A DNA stretch of 64,000 nt from Aestuariivirga litoralis (lineage in GTDB: Bacteria; Pseudomonadota; Alphaproteobacteria; Rhizobiales; Aestuariivirgaceae): positions 1,364,001-1,428,000 of the forward strand of contig NZ_WAHS01000001.1 in the NCBI RefSeq assembly GCF_015714715.1, given 5' to 3'. Below the pieces are notes generated by a model. The model had not been told where the DNA came from. It worked only from the letters and a program-made list of their open reading frames with translations, and did no database searches. The position numbers and the translations under genes were made by a program. Position 1 is the first letter of the stretch; every line of letters begins with the position of its first letter. Shown here piece by piece: positions 8,810-17,950 of the stretch.

Positions 8810-10210
8810 TTATTCGGCCGCTTCGAAGGCCTCATCCTCGTCCCACTTTTTGGGATTGAGGGCCTGTTCCTTTTTCAGCTCTTCGGCCACCAGGAATGAC
8901 AACTCCAGCGCCTGGGCCGCGTTGAGGCGGGGGTCGCAGAAGGTGTGGTAGCGGTCGTTGAGGTCTTCATCGCGCAGAGCACGCAGGCCGCCGGTGCATT
9001 CGGTGACGTCCTTGCCGGTCATTTCGACATGGATGCCGCCGGCATGGGTGCCTTCTGCCTGATGGATGGCCATGAAGCCGCGCACTTCCTTCAGGATCGA
9101 GTCGAAGGGGCGCGTCTTGTAGCCGGTGGTTGATTTCACCGTGTTGCCATGCATCGGGTCACACGACCAGACGACGACGCGGCCTTCACGCTTCACGGCG
9201 CGAATGAGATCCGGGAGGTGCTTGTCCACCTTGTCAGCGCCGAAGCGGGCGATGAGGGTGAGACGGCCGGGTTCGTTCTCCGGGTTGAGCAGATCAATCA
9301 GCTTGATCAATTCATCCGGCTTTAACGACGGGCCGCATTTCAGGCCAATCGGGTTCTTCACGCCGCGCGCGAATTCCACATGGGCATGATCCGGCTGGCG
9401 CGTGCGGTCACCAATCCACAGCATGTGGCCAGAGGTGGCATAATAGTCGCCACTGGTCGAATCCACACGCGTCAGCGCCTGCTCATAACCAAGAAGCAGC
9501 GCTTCATGGCTGGTGAAGAAATCGGTCGAACGCAGCTGCGGTGCCGTTTCCGCCGTGATGCCGCAAGCGCGCATGAAGCTCAGCGCCTCGCCGATCCGGT
9601 CGGACATGGCCGAATATTGCTCTGAAGCGGGGCTGTCCTTCAGGAAGCCCAGAGTCCACTGGTGCACATGCTCAAGGTTGGCATAGCCACCCTGGGCAAA
9701 GGCGCGCAGCAGGTTCAGCGTGGCGGCAGACTGGCGGTAAGCCATGATCTGGCGTTCCGGGTCCGGCAGGCGGCCCGCGATGGTGGCTTCTGAGTCATTC
9801 ACGATGTCGCCGCGATAGATCGGATATTCCACGCCGCCAATGGTTTCGGTGGGCGAGGAACGCGGCTTGGCGAACTGGCCGGCAATGCGGCCGACTTTCA
9901 CCACTGGCTGACGGCCAGCGAATGTGAGAACCACAGCCATTTGCAGGAACACGCGGAAAAAATCGCGGATGTTGTCGGCTGAATGTTCAGCGAAGCTTTC
10001 GGCGCAATCGCCGCCTTGCAGCAGGAAACCCTTGCCTTCGGCCACGCGGGCCAGTTTACGCTTCAGCTTGCGGGCTTCACCTGCAAAAACCAGCGGCGGA
10101 AAGCCAGCGAGACGGCCTTCCGTGGCCTTCAGCTTTTCGGCATCCGGATAATCCGGCATCTGCATCACGGGGAAATTCCGCCATGAGTCAGGTGTCCAAT
10201 TCGCAGTCAT
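8810..10210 (-). CDS. aroG: class II 3-deoxy-7-phosphoheptulonate synthase (DAHP synthase)
   Basis: First enzyme of the shikimate pathway, joining phosphoenolpyruvate and erythrose 4-phosphate. The 466-aa protein is the plant/mycobacterial type II form: it begins [17 protein letters not shown] and has QGGDCAESF with the metal-binding Cys, [13 protein letters not shown], and later [17 protein letters not shown] with metal-binding His/Glu. The type II enzyme is common in alphaproteobacteria. It is transcribed alone and ends at a strong terminator. Confidence 0.96.
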   Translation of the reverse strand: MTANWTPDSWRNFPVMQMPDYPDAEKLKATEGRLAGFPPLVFAGEARKLKRKLARVAEGKGFLLQGGDCAESFAEHSADNIRDFFRVFLQMAVVLTFAGRQPVVKVGRIAGQFAKPRSSPTETIGGVEYPIYRGDIVNDSEATIAGRLPDPERQIMAYRQSAATLNLLRAFAQGGYANLEHVHQWTLGFLKDSPASEQYSAMSDRIGEALSFMRACGITAETAPQLRSTDFFTSHEALLLGYEQALTRVDSTSGDYYATSGHMLWIGDRTRQPDHAHVEFARGVKNPIGLKCGPSLKPDELIKLIDLLNPENEPGRLTLIARFGADKVDKHLPDLIRAVKREGRVVVWSCDPMHGNTVKSTTGYKTRPFDSILKEVRGFMAIHQAEGTHAGGIHVEMTGKDVTECTGGLRALRDEDLNDRYHTFCDPRLNAAQALELSFLVAEELKKEQALNPKKWDEDEAFEAAE

Positions 10211-10238
10211 TTCAGTTACTCCACCAAAAAAGAGAGCC

Positions 10239-10550
10239 TCATATAGGGGGTTCAGGGCCTGAACGCCAGCCCAGCTGAGGCTTTGGGCAGTGGCGGGAAA
10301 GTTCAGGACTTGTGGTAAATCGACCTGAAAAGCGCTTTTCGGCCAGATAGGATTCGGCCGCCGACTTATAGGCTTCCTGGCGGTCTACCGACCAATAGCG
10401 CAGGTTTTCAAGGCGGATCGGGTCGCCGGTCACGGCGCAGCGCACGAATTCACCCTCACGGAGGACCTGGAAGTCTCCGTCGAGATATTTGATCCGGGCC
10501 TCACGCTGAGGCGGGATGGGGTGGCCGTGAAAATTCATGACGTGGGACAT
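10239..10550 (-). CDS. DUF2093 domain protein
   Basis: A 103-aa protein whose residues 17-65 ([18 protein letters not shown], then [20 protein letters not shown] and RQEAY) match the short DUF2093 family of alphaproteobacteria. Function is unknown. The C-terminal 35 residues go beyond the usual domain and look unstructured. It lies 20 bases after xseA on the same strand, a pairing frequent in Rhizobiales. No strong Shine-Dalgarno is seen, and ATG at 10538 is an alternative start. Confidence 0.8.
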   Translation of the reverse strand: MSHVMNFHGHPIPPQREARIKYLDGDFQVLREGEFVRCAVTGDPIRLENLRYWSVDRQEAYKSAAESYLAEKRFSGRFTTSPELSRHCPKPQLGWRSGPEPPI

Positions 10551-10570
10551 ATAGCGCTTGGCCGCCCAAA

Positions 10571-11986
10571 TTAGAAGAGTGACTTTTGCGCCTTGGGCGG
10601 CGTGGCGGTGACGTCGAGTTTTCCGTCAGCCATTTCGACCTGCAATTGCGCGTTGGGCTTGATGCCGGTGATGCCGCGCAAGGGCGTGCCGGAAGCATCG
10701 CGCAGCACCGCAAAGCCGCGCGCCAGCACGGATTTATAGCCCAGCGCGCCGAGCAGTTTGGTTTCGGATGAGAGCATGTCGCGCTTGCGGGCGAGAAGTT
10801 GCGTGAGGCCGCGTGTGGCCCTGCCTTGGCTTTCGGTGAGGCGGCGGCGGGCTTCGGTGACGCGATTTGCCAAGGGACCGAGGCTCAGGCGGCCGGACTG
10901 GCGGGTGAGTGTGAGCGCATGGCTTTGCAGATTGGCCCTCAGGCCGCGCGGCAGGGCCGCCGCAGAGCTATCCAATCGCTGGCGGGCCTGGGCGAGAATA
11001 TCGTCCGGTTTGGGCAGCGCGCGGGCGGCGGATTGCAGGCGCAGTTTCACTTCCGAGAAGACGCGCGACAGGCCGCGCTTCTGGCGGGCTTCGAGACTTG
11101 CGAGTTCTGCCACCAGATCGGCGCGCACGGGAACCGCGCGTTCAGCGGCAGCGGTGGGCGTGGGGGCGCGCCAATCGGACACGAAATCGATCAGCGTTGT
11201 ATCGGTCTCATGGCCCACGGCGGAGATCAGCGGAATGGCACTGGCGACCACGGCGCGGGCGACGATTTCTTCGTTGAAAGGCCAGAGATCTTCGAGCGAG
11301 CCGCCGCCGCGCGCCACGATCAGCAGATCGGGCTTGTCGGCCATTTCATTGAAGCCCTTGATGGCCGCAGCCACTTCGGCGGCGGCGGTTTCGCCCTGCA
11401 CGCGCACCGGCCAGACCAGAACCTGGCGCGGGAAGCGGTCATTCAGCCGGTGCAGAATATCGCGGATCACAGCACCCGTGGGCGAAGTGACGATGCCGAT
11501 CACGCGCGGCAGATAGGGCAGCGGCTTCTTGCGCGATTGCTCGAACAGGCCTTCGGCCTGCAACATGCGCTTGCGTTCTTCCAGCAGCGCCATGAGTGCG
11601 CCGGCACCGGCGGGCTCGATATTTTCGACGATGATCTGGTAGCTGGATTTGTTGGGGTAAGAGCTGATCTTGCCGGTGGCGATGACCTCCAGCCCGTCCT
11701 GCATCTTGCTGCGCAGGCGGGAGAAGCTGCCGCGCCAGATGATGGCGTCGATTTTGGCGCCCTCGTCCTTGATCGAGAAATAGCAATGGCCGGAGGAATG
11801 CGGGCCGCGATAGCCGGAAATCTCGCCACGCACGCGCACATGGCCGAAGCGGTCTTCCAGCGTGCGCTTCAGCGCTTGCGACAATTCACTGACTGACACC
11901 TCGCCCTGATTGGAGACAGGTGCGGCATCCAGAATTTCACCGGTTTCAGGATCGTATTCGACCAAACGAGTTTTCCTTGATTCCAT
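10571..11986 (-). CDS. xseA: exodeoxyribonuclease VII large subunit
   Basis: Large catalytic subunit of ExoVII, which degrades single-stranded DNA into oligonucleotides. An N-terminal OB fold ([43 protein letters not shown]) precedes the nuclease domain with [42 protein letters not shown] and [18 protein letters not shown] coiled-coil C-terminal region ends in [15 protein letters not shown] at 11986 is preferred over a TTG at 12019 that would run into purD. The small subunit xseB is not in the window. Confidence 0.95.
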   Translation of the reverse strand: MESRKTRLVEYDPETGEILDAAPVSNQGEVSVSELSQALKRTLEDRFGHVRVRGEISGYRGPHSSGHCYFSIKDEGAKIDAIIWRGSFSRLRSKMQDGLEVIATGKISSYPNKSSYQIIVENIEPAGAGALMALLEERKRMLQAEGLFEQSRKKPLPYLPRVIGIVTSPTGAVIRDILHRLNDRFPRQVLVWPVRVQGETAAAEVAAAIKGFNEMADKPDLLIVARGGGSLEDLWPFNEEIVARAVVASAIPLISAVGHETDTTLIDFVSDWRAPTPTAAAERAVPVRADLVAELASLEARQKRGLSRVFSEVKLRLQSAARALPKPDDILAQARQRLDSSAAALPRGLRANLQSHALTLTRQSGRLSLGPLANRVTEARRRLTESQGRATRGLTQLLARKRDMLSSETKLLGALGYKSVLARGFAVLRDASGTPLRGITGIKPNAQLQVEMADGKLDVTATPPKAQKSLF

Positions 11987-12013
11987 CCTGTTGATGCCAG
12001 ATAGGGTTGGCTC

Positions 12014-13288
12014 ATGCAAAACGAAAACATGAATGTCCTGCTAATCGGCTCAGGCGGGCGCGAGCATGCTCTGGCTTATGCGCTGGTGAAATCCAAGCGG
12101 CTGAACAAGCTGTTTGCGGCCCCGGGCAATCCGGGCATCGGGCAATTGGCGGAAATCGCCAATCTCAAGATTTCCGATCATGCGGCGGTGATCGCGTTCT
12201 GCCGCGACCAGCAGATCGGCTTCGTGGTGGTGGGGCCGGAAGCGCCGCTGGTTGCGGGTTTGGTGGATGATTTGAAGGCTGCAGGCATTCCCGCATTCGG
12301 GCCTACGAAATTTGCCGCACAGTTGGAAGGCTCAAAGGGTTTCACCAAGGACCTTTGCGCGAAGTACAATATTCCCACTGCTGCCTATGAGCGCTTCAAG
12401 GCGGAAGCCCCTGCCCTTGCTTATCTCAAGAAGATGGGCGCGCCCATTGTGGTGAAGGCTGATGGGCTGGCAGCGGGCAAAGGCGTGACTGTCGCGATGA
12501 CACTGGCTGAATCGGAAGCTGCTGTGAAAGAGATTTTCGCCGGGCGCTTTGGCGAGGGCGAATGTGTGATCGAAGAATTTCTTGAAGGCGAGGAAGCGAG
12601 CTTCTTTGTGTTGACCGATGGTGTGGATGTTTTGCCGCTCACTACCGCGCAGGATCACAAGCGCGTGGGCGAAGGCGACACCGGGCCGAATACCGGTGGC
12701 ATGGGGGCCTATTCCCCTGCCCCTTGCATGACCAATGCGCTGTGCGATGAGGCGCTGGAAAAAATCGTGAAGCCTACGGTCAAGGGGCTGGCCGAGATGG
12801 GGCATCCCTATACTGGCGTTTTGTATGCGGGCCTGATCCTCACGGCGCAGGGGCCGAAGCTGATCGAATACAATGCGCGATTTGGCGATCCCGAAACGCA
12901 GGTGCTGATGATACGGCTGGAAAGCGATCTCATCGATCTGCTGTTGGCCACTACCAATAGCACGCTGAAGGGCAAGGTTGCGGCCTGGAAAAAGCAACCA
13001 GCGTTAACAGTTGTTGTCGCCGCAAACGGTTATCCCGGTGATGTGCAAAAAGGGAGTCCGATCAACGGTTTGAATCAGGACTTTGAGAAAGGCGTTGAAG
13101 TGTTTCATGCGGGCACGGCGCTGGATGGCGAGGCGCTGGTTTCCAATGGCGGGCGCGTCCTTAATGTGACCGCAACGGGCGATGATATACGATCGGCGCA
13201 GGCCAAAGCCTACCGCGTGGTTGATGCGATCAACTGGACGGATGGCTTCTGCCGCAGAGACATCGGTTGGAGAGCGCTGGAGAAATGA
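12014..13288 (+). CDS. purD: phosphoribosylamine-glycine ligase
   Basis: ATP-grasp ligase making GAR in de novo purine synthesis. The 424-aa protein begins [19 protein letters not shown] after a five-residue lead. ATG at 12014 has AGGG eight bases upstream, while 12029 has none. It shows [33 protein letters not shown] (ATP-grasp), and [11 protein letters not shown]. It is divergent from xseA with only 27 bases between starts, so the promoters must overlap coding sequence. Its TGA overlaps the ATG of the patatin gene. Confidence 0.96.
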   Translation: MQNENMNVLLIGSGGREHALAYALVKSKRLNKLFAAPGNPGIGQLAEIANLKISDHAAVIAFCRDQQIGFVVVGPEAPLVAGLVDDLKAAGIPAFGPTKFAAQLEGSKGFTKDLCAKYNIPTAAYERFKAEAPALAYLKKMGAPIVVKADGLAAGKGVTVAMTLAESEAAVKEIFAGRFGEGECVIEEFLEGEEASFFVLTDGVDVLPLTTAQDHKRVGEGDTGPNTGGMGAYSPAPCMTNALCDEALEKIVKPTVKGLAEMGHPYTGVLYAGLILTAQGPKLIEYNARFGDPETQVLMIRLESDLIDLLLATTNSTLKGKVAAWKKQPALTVVVAANGYPGDVQKGSPINGLNQDFEKGVEVFHAGTALDGEALVSNGGRVLNVTATGDDIRSAQAKAYRVVDAINWTDGFCRRDIGWRALEK

Positions 13289-14139
13289 AAATCGGATTGG
13301 CCCTCGGCGGTGGATCGGCGCGCGGACTGGCGCATATTCCCATGCTTGAGGCGTTCGATGAACTGGGCCTCAAGCCTTCGGTGATTGCCGGCTGTTCGAT
13401 GGGTGCGCTGGTCGGCGCACTTTATGCGGGCGGCATGAGCGGCATCGAAATCCGCGAGCACGCTGTGCGTCTGCTTTCGCACCGGCGGATCTTTGCCAAG
13501 CATGTTTTTGGCACCAAGCAGACGCGGTTCTCGCAATTGTTCTCGGTGAGCAGTTTGCTTTCGGTGCGGCTGGACGGGCAGAAGCTGGCCGACATTGCCT
13601 TGCCCAATGATTTGCCGCAGCTGATCGAGGACCAGAAAATTCCGCTGAAAATCATCGCCACCGATTATGAATCGATGGAAGAAGTGGTGTTCACCAAGGG
13701 TAGCGTCACCGCGGCGGTGGGTGCTTCGATCGCCATTCCAGGCGTGATCAACGGGCCTTACATCAATGGCCGATTGCATGTGGATGGCGGGGTGAAGAAC
13801 CCCGTGCCGTTCAACCATGCCAAGGCCGATTTCACCGTGGCCATCGATGTGACCGGCAGGCCCCGCCCGCTGGGTGGCAAGACGCCGAGCAGCTTGGAAC
13901 TGGCAGTCGGTTCGCTGCTGATCACTTTCAATGAGCTGGCGCAATTGCGCCGCGCGCAGCATGCGCCGGAAATCTATATCACGCCGGACGTGGACCGGGT
14001 GGGTGCCGCAGATTTTTTCCGGGTGAACCAGATTCTGGAATGGGCCAAGCCCGCCAAGGAACAGCTGAAGCGCGAACTGGATGCGCGCGTCAACGCGCTG
14101 ATCAACCGCGAACTCAGCGACGCGTTTGAAAGAAATTGA
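13285..14139 (+). CDS. patatin-like phospholipase (RssA-type)
   Basis: A 284-aa serine hydrolase of the patatin family. Residues 1-20 give [18 protein letters not shown], the glycine-rich oxyanion loop. The nucleophile is in GCSMG near residue 38, and the catalytic Asp is in VDGGV near residue 170, completing the Ser-Asp dyad. The start shares ATGA with the purD stop. It probably hydrolyses membrane lipids in the cytoplasm; no signal peptide is seen. The C-terminal helix overlaps the tadA 3' end by 26 bases (convergent). Confidence 0.9.
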   Translation: MKIGLALGGGSARGLAHIPMLEAFDELGLKPSVIAGCSMGALVGALYAGGMSGIEIREHAVRLLSHRRIFAKHVFGTKQTRFSQLFSVSSLLSVRLDGQKLADIALPNDLPQLIEDQKIPLKIIATDYESMEEVVFTKGSVTAAVGASIAIPGVINGPYINGRLHVDGGVKNPVPFNHAKADFTVAIDVTGRPRPLGGKTPSSLELAVGSLLITFNELAQLRRAQHAPEIYITPDVDRVGAADFFRVNQILEWAKPAKEQLKRELDARVNALINRELSDAFERN

Positions 14140-14590
14140 GCAGCAGCGCCTTGGCCTCGGCCTCGCCGATGCCGCTGTAAACCTCCGGCCGGTGATGACA
14201 GGTGGGTTGCCCGAAAAAGCGCGGGCCGTTTTCCACCGCACCCATCTTTTCATCCGATGCGCCGAAATAGACGCGCCTGATGCGGGCGAATGAAATCGCC
14301 GCTGCACACATGGCGCAGGGCTCCAGCGTGACATAGAGATCGCAATCAATTAGCCGCTCGCTGCCCAGCACCTGGGCGGCCTTGCGGATGGCCAGCAGTT
14401 CGGCATGGGCGGTGGGGTCTTTGTCTGCCAGCGTGCGGTTGGCGGCGCTGGCCAGGAGATCGCCGTCTTTCGACAGGATGACGGCACCCACCGGCACTTC
14501 ACCGAGGAAAGCGGCGGCCTTGGCTTCTTCGATAGCCAGCATCATCGCCTCTGGCAGTTTTTGTTTGAGCATGGCAGATGCATATTCCAT
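14114..14590 (-). CDS. tadA: tRNA-specific adenosine-34 deaminase
   Basis: Deaminates A34 of tRNA-Arg to inosine. At 158 aa it carries the cytidine-deaminase fold: GEVPVGAVI, the zinc/proton-shuttle HAE (TAHAELLAIRKA), and TLEPCAMCAAAI with both zinc cysteines. RVYFGASDEKMGAV is typical of TadA. The start could instead be ATG at 14572. It is divergent from rsmD and convergent with the patatin gene, overlapping its last 26 bases. Confidence 0.95.
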   Translation of the reverse strand: MEYASAMLKQKLPEAMMLAIEEAKAAAFLGEVPVGAVILSKDGDLLASAANRTLADKDPTAHAELLAIRKAAQVLGSERLIDCDLYVTLEPCAMCAAAISFARIRRVYFGASDEKMGAVENGPRFFGQPTCHHRPEVYSGIGEAEAKALLLNFFQTRR

Positions 14591-14606
14591 TCCAACGGAT
14601 CACACC

Positions 14607-15164
14607 ATGCGCATTGTCGCCGGAAAATTCAAAGGCCGCGAAATCAAGGGGCCAACAAGTGGCGCCACAAGGCCCACCTCGGACCGGGTGCGCGAATCCA
14701 TTTTCAACATTCTGGCGCATGGCGTGGAAGGTTTTGAGCTGGAAGATGCGCGGGTGATGGACCTGTTCGCCGGCACCGGCGCGCTGGGGCTGGAAGCGAT
14801 TTCGCGCGGCGCCAAATATTGCTGCTTTGTAGAAGAAGACGCGGGCGCGCGCGGCGTGATCCGCACCAATGCGGATAATTGCGGGGTGATCGGCCAGACC
14901 CGCATCTGGCGGCGCGATGCGACTGATCTGGGGCCTGCGGCACCGCAGTCGCCCTATGAGCTGATTTTCGCTGATCCGCCTTATGGTAAGGGATTGGGCG
15001 AGAAGGCTCTGGCTTCGGTGCTGGCGGGCGGGTGGTTGAGTGCTGGCGGCGTTGTGGTTCTGGAAGAAGCCGCCAAAAGCATTGTGGGTGACGTGCCGGG
15101 CCTTGCGTTGCTGGACAAGCGCGAATATGGCGACACGCAGGTTTTGATTTACCAGAAGGCCTAA
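14607..15164 (+). CDS. rsmD: 16S rRNA (guanine-966-N2)-methyltransferase
   Basis: SAM-dependent methyltransferase of the small-subunit rRNA. From ATG at 14607 the 185-aa protein reads MRIVAGKFKGREIKGP, then TRPTSDRVRESIFNIL, motif I VMDLFAGTGALGLEAISRG, and the catalytic motif FADPPYGKG. A longer in-frame reading from 14382 lies inside tadA and is not needed. The stop codon overlaps the convergent mutL stop within CTAA. Confidence 0.95.
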   Translation: MRIVAGKFKGREIKGPTSGATRPTSDRVRESIFNILAHGVEGFELEDARVMDLFAGTGALGLEAISRGAKYCCFVEEDAGARGVIRTNADNCGVIGQTRIWRRDATDLGPAAPQSPYELIFADPPYGKGLGEKALASVLAGGWLSAGGVVVLEEAAKSIVGDVPGLALLDKREYGDTQVLIYQKA

Positions 15165-16873
15165 GCCCTCCCGAACAGCCGCTCGATGTCCTTCATTTCC
15201 AGCGCGATGAAGGTTGGCCTGCCGTGGTTGCATTGGCCGGCATTGGGGGTGTGTTCCATTTCACGCAGGAGCGCGTTCATTTCATCGACGCGGAGTTTGC
15301 GGCCGGCACGCACGGAATAGTGGCAGGCCATGGTGGCCAGCAGGTGGTTGATGCGGGCCTGCACGCCTTCGGACTGGTCTGACTCGAGCGCGTCGTCCGC
15401 CACGGCCTTAAGCAATGCTGCGATGTTGGCCTGTGCCAATGCGGCGGGCACTTCGCGCAGCAAGATCGCGTTTTCGCCGAAGCTTTCGATCTTCAGGCCC
15501 AAGGCAGCGAGATCAGTTTCGATGGCCAACACGCCTGCGAGCGCTGCGGGATCAAGCTCCACCACCTGCGGCACCAACAGAGGCTGGGTGACGATACCCT
15601 GCCCGGCTCTCTCTGCCTTCAGGCGCTCGTAAACGATACGTTCATGCGCGGCGTGCTGGTCCACCAGGATGAAGCCAGCTGATGTTTGCGCCACGATGTA
15701 AGTGTCGTGAATTTGCGCGCGGGCGATGCCCAGCGGGTAATCTGTCAGTGGGGTTTGGGCTGCCTCTTCACTCAATCCCTCCAGCGGCATTTGCATGGCG
15801 AAGGCGGCTTGCGTGGCGGCAGGAGACGGCGACCAGTTCTGGCTGAAGGCAGACGCGGCAGCGAAAGTCTTGGCAGTGTCCGGTTTGATTTCCATCCCCG
15901 TCAGCACCCGCTTGATGGCGGAGACGATGAGGCTGCGCACCAGGCTTGGATCGCGGAAGCGCACTTCGGTTTTGGCGGGATGCACATTCACATCGACGCG
16001 CGTGGGCGCGCAGTCGATGAACAGCACGACCGAAGGATAGCGCCCCGGCGGCAGCACATCGGCATAGGCGCCGCGGATGGCACCGCTGACCAGCTTGTCG
16101 CGCACCGGCCTGCCGTTCACAAAAGCAAATTGTTGCATGGCATTGCCGCGCGCATAAGTGGGCAGCGAGGCATAGCCTTCGATGCGGATGTCTTCACCGG
16201 CATGCGAAACGAGATGGGCGTTGGTGATGAACTCCTGGCCTAGGATGCGGGCGATGCGCGCATGCTGCTTTTCGCCTTGCGGCGCGTTGAGCCACTGCCT
16301 GTCCTCACTGGCAAATGTGAATCCGATCCCAGGATGCGCGAGCGCCAATCTGCGAATCACATCAACCGCTTCGGTGGTTTCGCTGCGATCTGACTTGAGG
16401 AATTTCAGGCGCGCCGGCGTGGCATAGAAAAGATCACGCACTTCGATCTCTGTGCCTTTCGCGAGACGCGCCGGTGCGGGTTGCGAAAACACACCTGCCG
16501 CACCTTCCAGTGCATGTGCCTCGTCGCTTCCTTCAGCATGCGAGGTCAAGGCGAAGCGCGAGACAGATGCGATGGACGGCAAGGCCTCGCCGCGAAAACC
16601 CAAAGTGGAAATGTTGATCAGTTCATCATCGCTGAGTTTCGACGTGGCGTGGCGTTCCAGCGCCAGCAGCATGTCTTCCGGCACCATGCCGATGCCATTG
16701 TCGGTGACGCGGATCAGGCTTTTGCCACCGCCGCGGAAGACCACATCAATCTGGGTTGCGCCCGCATCGATCGCATTCTCCACCAGTTCCTTGACCGCAC
16801 TGGCAGGCCGCTCCAGCACTTCGCCTGCGGCGATGCGGTTGATGGTCCCTTCAGAAAGTTTGCGGATTCGCAT
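15161..16873 (-). CDS. mutL: DNA mismatch repair protein MutL
   Basis: 570 aa from ATG 16873 (MRIRKLSEGTINRIAAGEV); an upstream TTG adds only three residues. The GHKL ATPase shows VKELVENAIDAGA, DNGIGM and FRGEALPSI. The C-terminal domain has the DQHA(x)2E(x)4E endonuclease motif (VDQHAAHERIVYE), plus ACHYSVRAG and CNHGRP, so it looks like a nicking MutL, as expected in bacteria lacking MutH. No mutS is present in the window. Confidence 0.96.
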   Translation of the reverse strand: MRIRKLSEGTINRIAAGEVLERPASAVKELVENAIDAGATQIDVVFRGGGKSLIRVTDNGIGMVPEDMLLALERHATSKLSDDELINISTLGFRGEALPSIASVSRFALTSHAEGSDEAHALEGAAGVFSQPAPARLAKGTEIEVRDLFYATPARLKFLKSDRSETTEAVDVIRRLALAHPGIGFTFASEDRQWLNAPQGEKQHARIARILGQEFITNAHLVSHAGEDIRIEGYASLPTYARGNAMQQFAFVNGRPVRDKLVSGAIRGAYADVLPPGRYPSVVLFIDCAPTRVDVNVHPAKTEVRFRDPSLVRSLIVSAIKRVLTGMEIKPDTAKTFAAASAFSQNWSPSPAATQAAFAMQMPLEGLSEEAAQTPLTDYPLGIARAQIHDTYIVAQTSAGFILVDQHAAHERIVYERLKAERAGQGIVTQPLLVPQVVELDPAALAGVLAIETDLAALGLKIESFGENAILLREVPAALAQANIAALLKAVADDALESDQSEGVQARINHLLATMACHYSVRAGRKLRVDEMNALLREMEHTPNAGQCNHGRPTFIALEMKDIERLFGRA

Positions 16874-16906
16874 GGACGGCAAGATAGCCGCACGGAGACG
16901 TAAGTT

Positions 16907-17398
16907 CTATTCGTCTCTGAAGATGGCACCGATATTGCCGATGCTGCCATAGCCAGGATTTTGCTGTCGCTTCTTTGCCATGTAGTAGGCCGACAGTTCC
17001 TTATTCAGCGTGGCAATGGATTTGGGCTTTCCGTCCGGACCGATTTTCGAAATGCCAGCCTGCTCATAGGCATCGCCAGTGGGTGCGGCTGGTGCAGGAG
17101 CGGCGGAACCACCGTAGATATTGTTCGAGGCCGGTGCTGCCGGGGCCATGCTGGCCATCTGGCCGGGCTGGGTTTTGACCGGGGGCGCCACATAGCCATT
17201 GGGCTGATAGGCGTCCGAGGTGGCCTGCGGGGCCTGCAGCTGCAGATCGGGCGGCATGGTCAGGCTGTTGCCCACCGGCACATTGGAGGCGGATGGCACG
17301 GCGCCCTTGCCGTTGAGCAAGGAAGAACCGGCGGCGCAGCCCGCGAGGGCCGATCCGATCACACACACAATCAATGACTTACCGAAGATTCCCAACAT
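16907..17398 (-). CDS. putative lipoprotein, BamF-like position
   Basis: A small protein with a lipobox: from ATG 17398, MLGIFGKSLIVCVIGSALAGC puts the lipidated Cys at residue 21. ATG at 17425 adds nine residues and is possible. The mature part is Pro/Ala-rich with a PVGNSLTMPPDLQLQAP segment and a basic C-terminus (AKKRQQNPGYG). A DUF3035 (BamF) lipoprotein sits downstream of lspA in many alphaproteobacteria, and the PPD-x-L-x-x-P stretch is reminiscent, but the match is too short to assign. It lies between lspA and mutL on one strand. Confidence 0.7.
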   Translation of the reverse strand: MLGIFGKSLIVCVIGSALAGCAAGSSLLNGKGAVPSASNVPVGNSLTMPPDLQLQAPQATSDAYQPNGYVAPPVKTQPGQMASMAPAAPASNNIYGGSAAPAPAAPTGDAYEQAGISKIGPDGKPKSIATLNKELSAYYMAKKRQQNPGYGSIGNIGAIFRDE

Positions 17399-17452
17399 TC
17401 CCACAACTCTTTGCAGGGGCTGCATTTGCCCAGCAATGCGGCAAATCCATGG

Positions 17453-17950
17453 CTAGGATTTCTGCCGTTCCAGCAGGCTGTCATACAGCAAGAGGGCCAC
17501 GCCGACAACGATGGCCATGTCAGCAGGGTTAAAAATGAAATCGAGCAGCGCCAGGCGCAGGCCGTCGATATGGAAATAGAAGAAATCGGCCACCGCCCCA
17601 CGCACCGCCCGGTCCAGCGCATTGGAGAGCGCGCCGCCGACGATCAGGCCCAGGCTGGCGGCATTCAGCACGCTGGTGCTGCGGGCCAGCCATATCCACA
17701 GAAGCAGGCTGACCAATAGGCTGATGGTGATCAGGGCACCCTGCAGATGGGTGGTGAGCAGGCCGTAAGACACGCCCTTGTTCCAGGCCATGGCCAGGTC
17801 GAAGAAGGGCGTAACATTGATCACGCGGCGCTCCGGCAAATTGAGCACCGAGATCACCCAGTATTTGACGCTCTGGTCCAGACCGAATGAAAGTGCGGCC
17901 ACGCCCAGCCCCAAAGGCGTCAGCGGGCCCCAGAGACGCGCCTTGATCAC
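17453..17950 (-). CDS. lspA: lipoprotein signal peptidase (signal peptidase II)
   Basis: Inner-membrane aspartyl protease that cleaves prolipoproteins at the lipid-modified Cys. GTG at 17950 shares GTGA with the ileS stop and gives 165 aa, the family norm. Starts further upstream lie inside ileS. Four hydrophobic segments are visible. The catalytic Asp pair lies in [14 protein letters not shown] and FNPADMAI. The ileS-lspA pairing is widely conserved, and likely substrates in this window are the lipoproteins at 16907 and 55483. Confidence 0.94.
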   Translation of the reverse strand: MIKARLWGPLTPLGLGVAALSFGLDQSVKYWVISVLNLPERRVINVTPFFDLAMAWNKGVSYGLLTTHLQGALITISLLVSLLLWIWLARSTSVLNAASLGLIVGGALSNALDRAVRGAVADFFYFHIDGLRLALLDFIFNPADMAIVVGVALLLYDSLLERQKS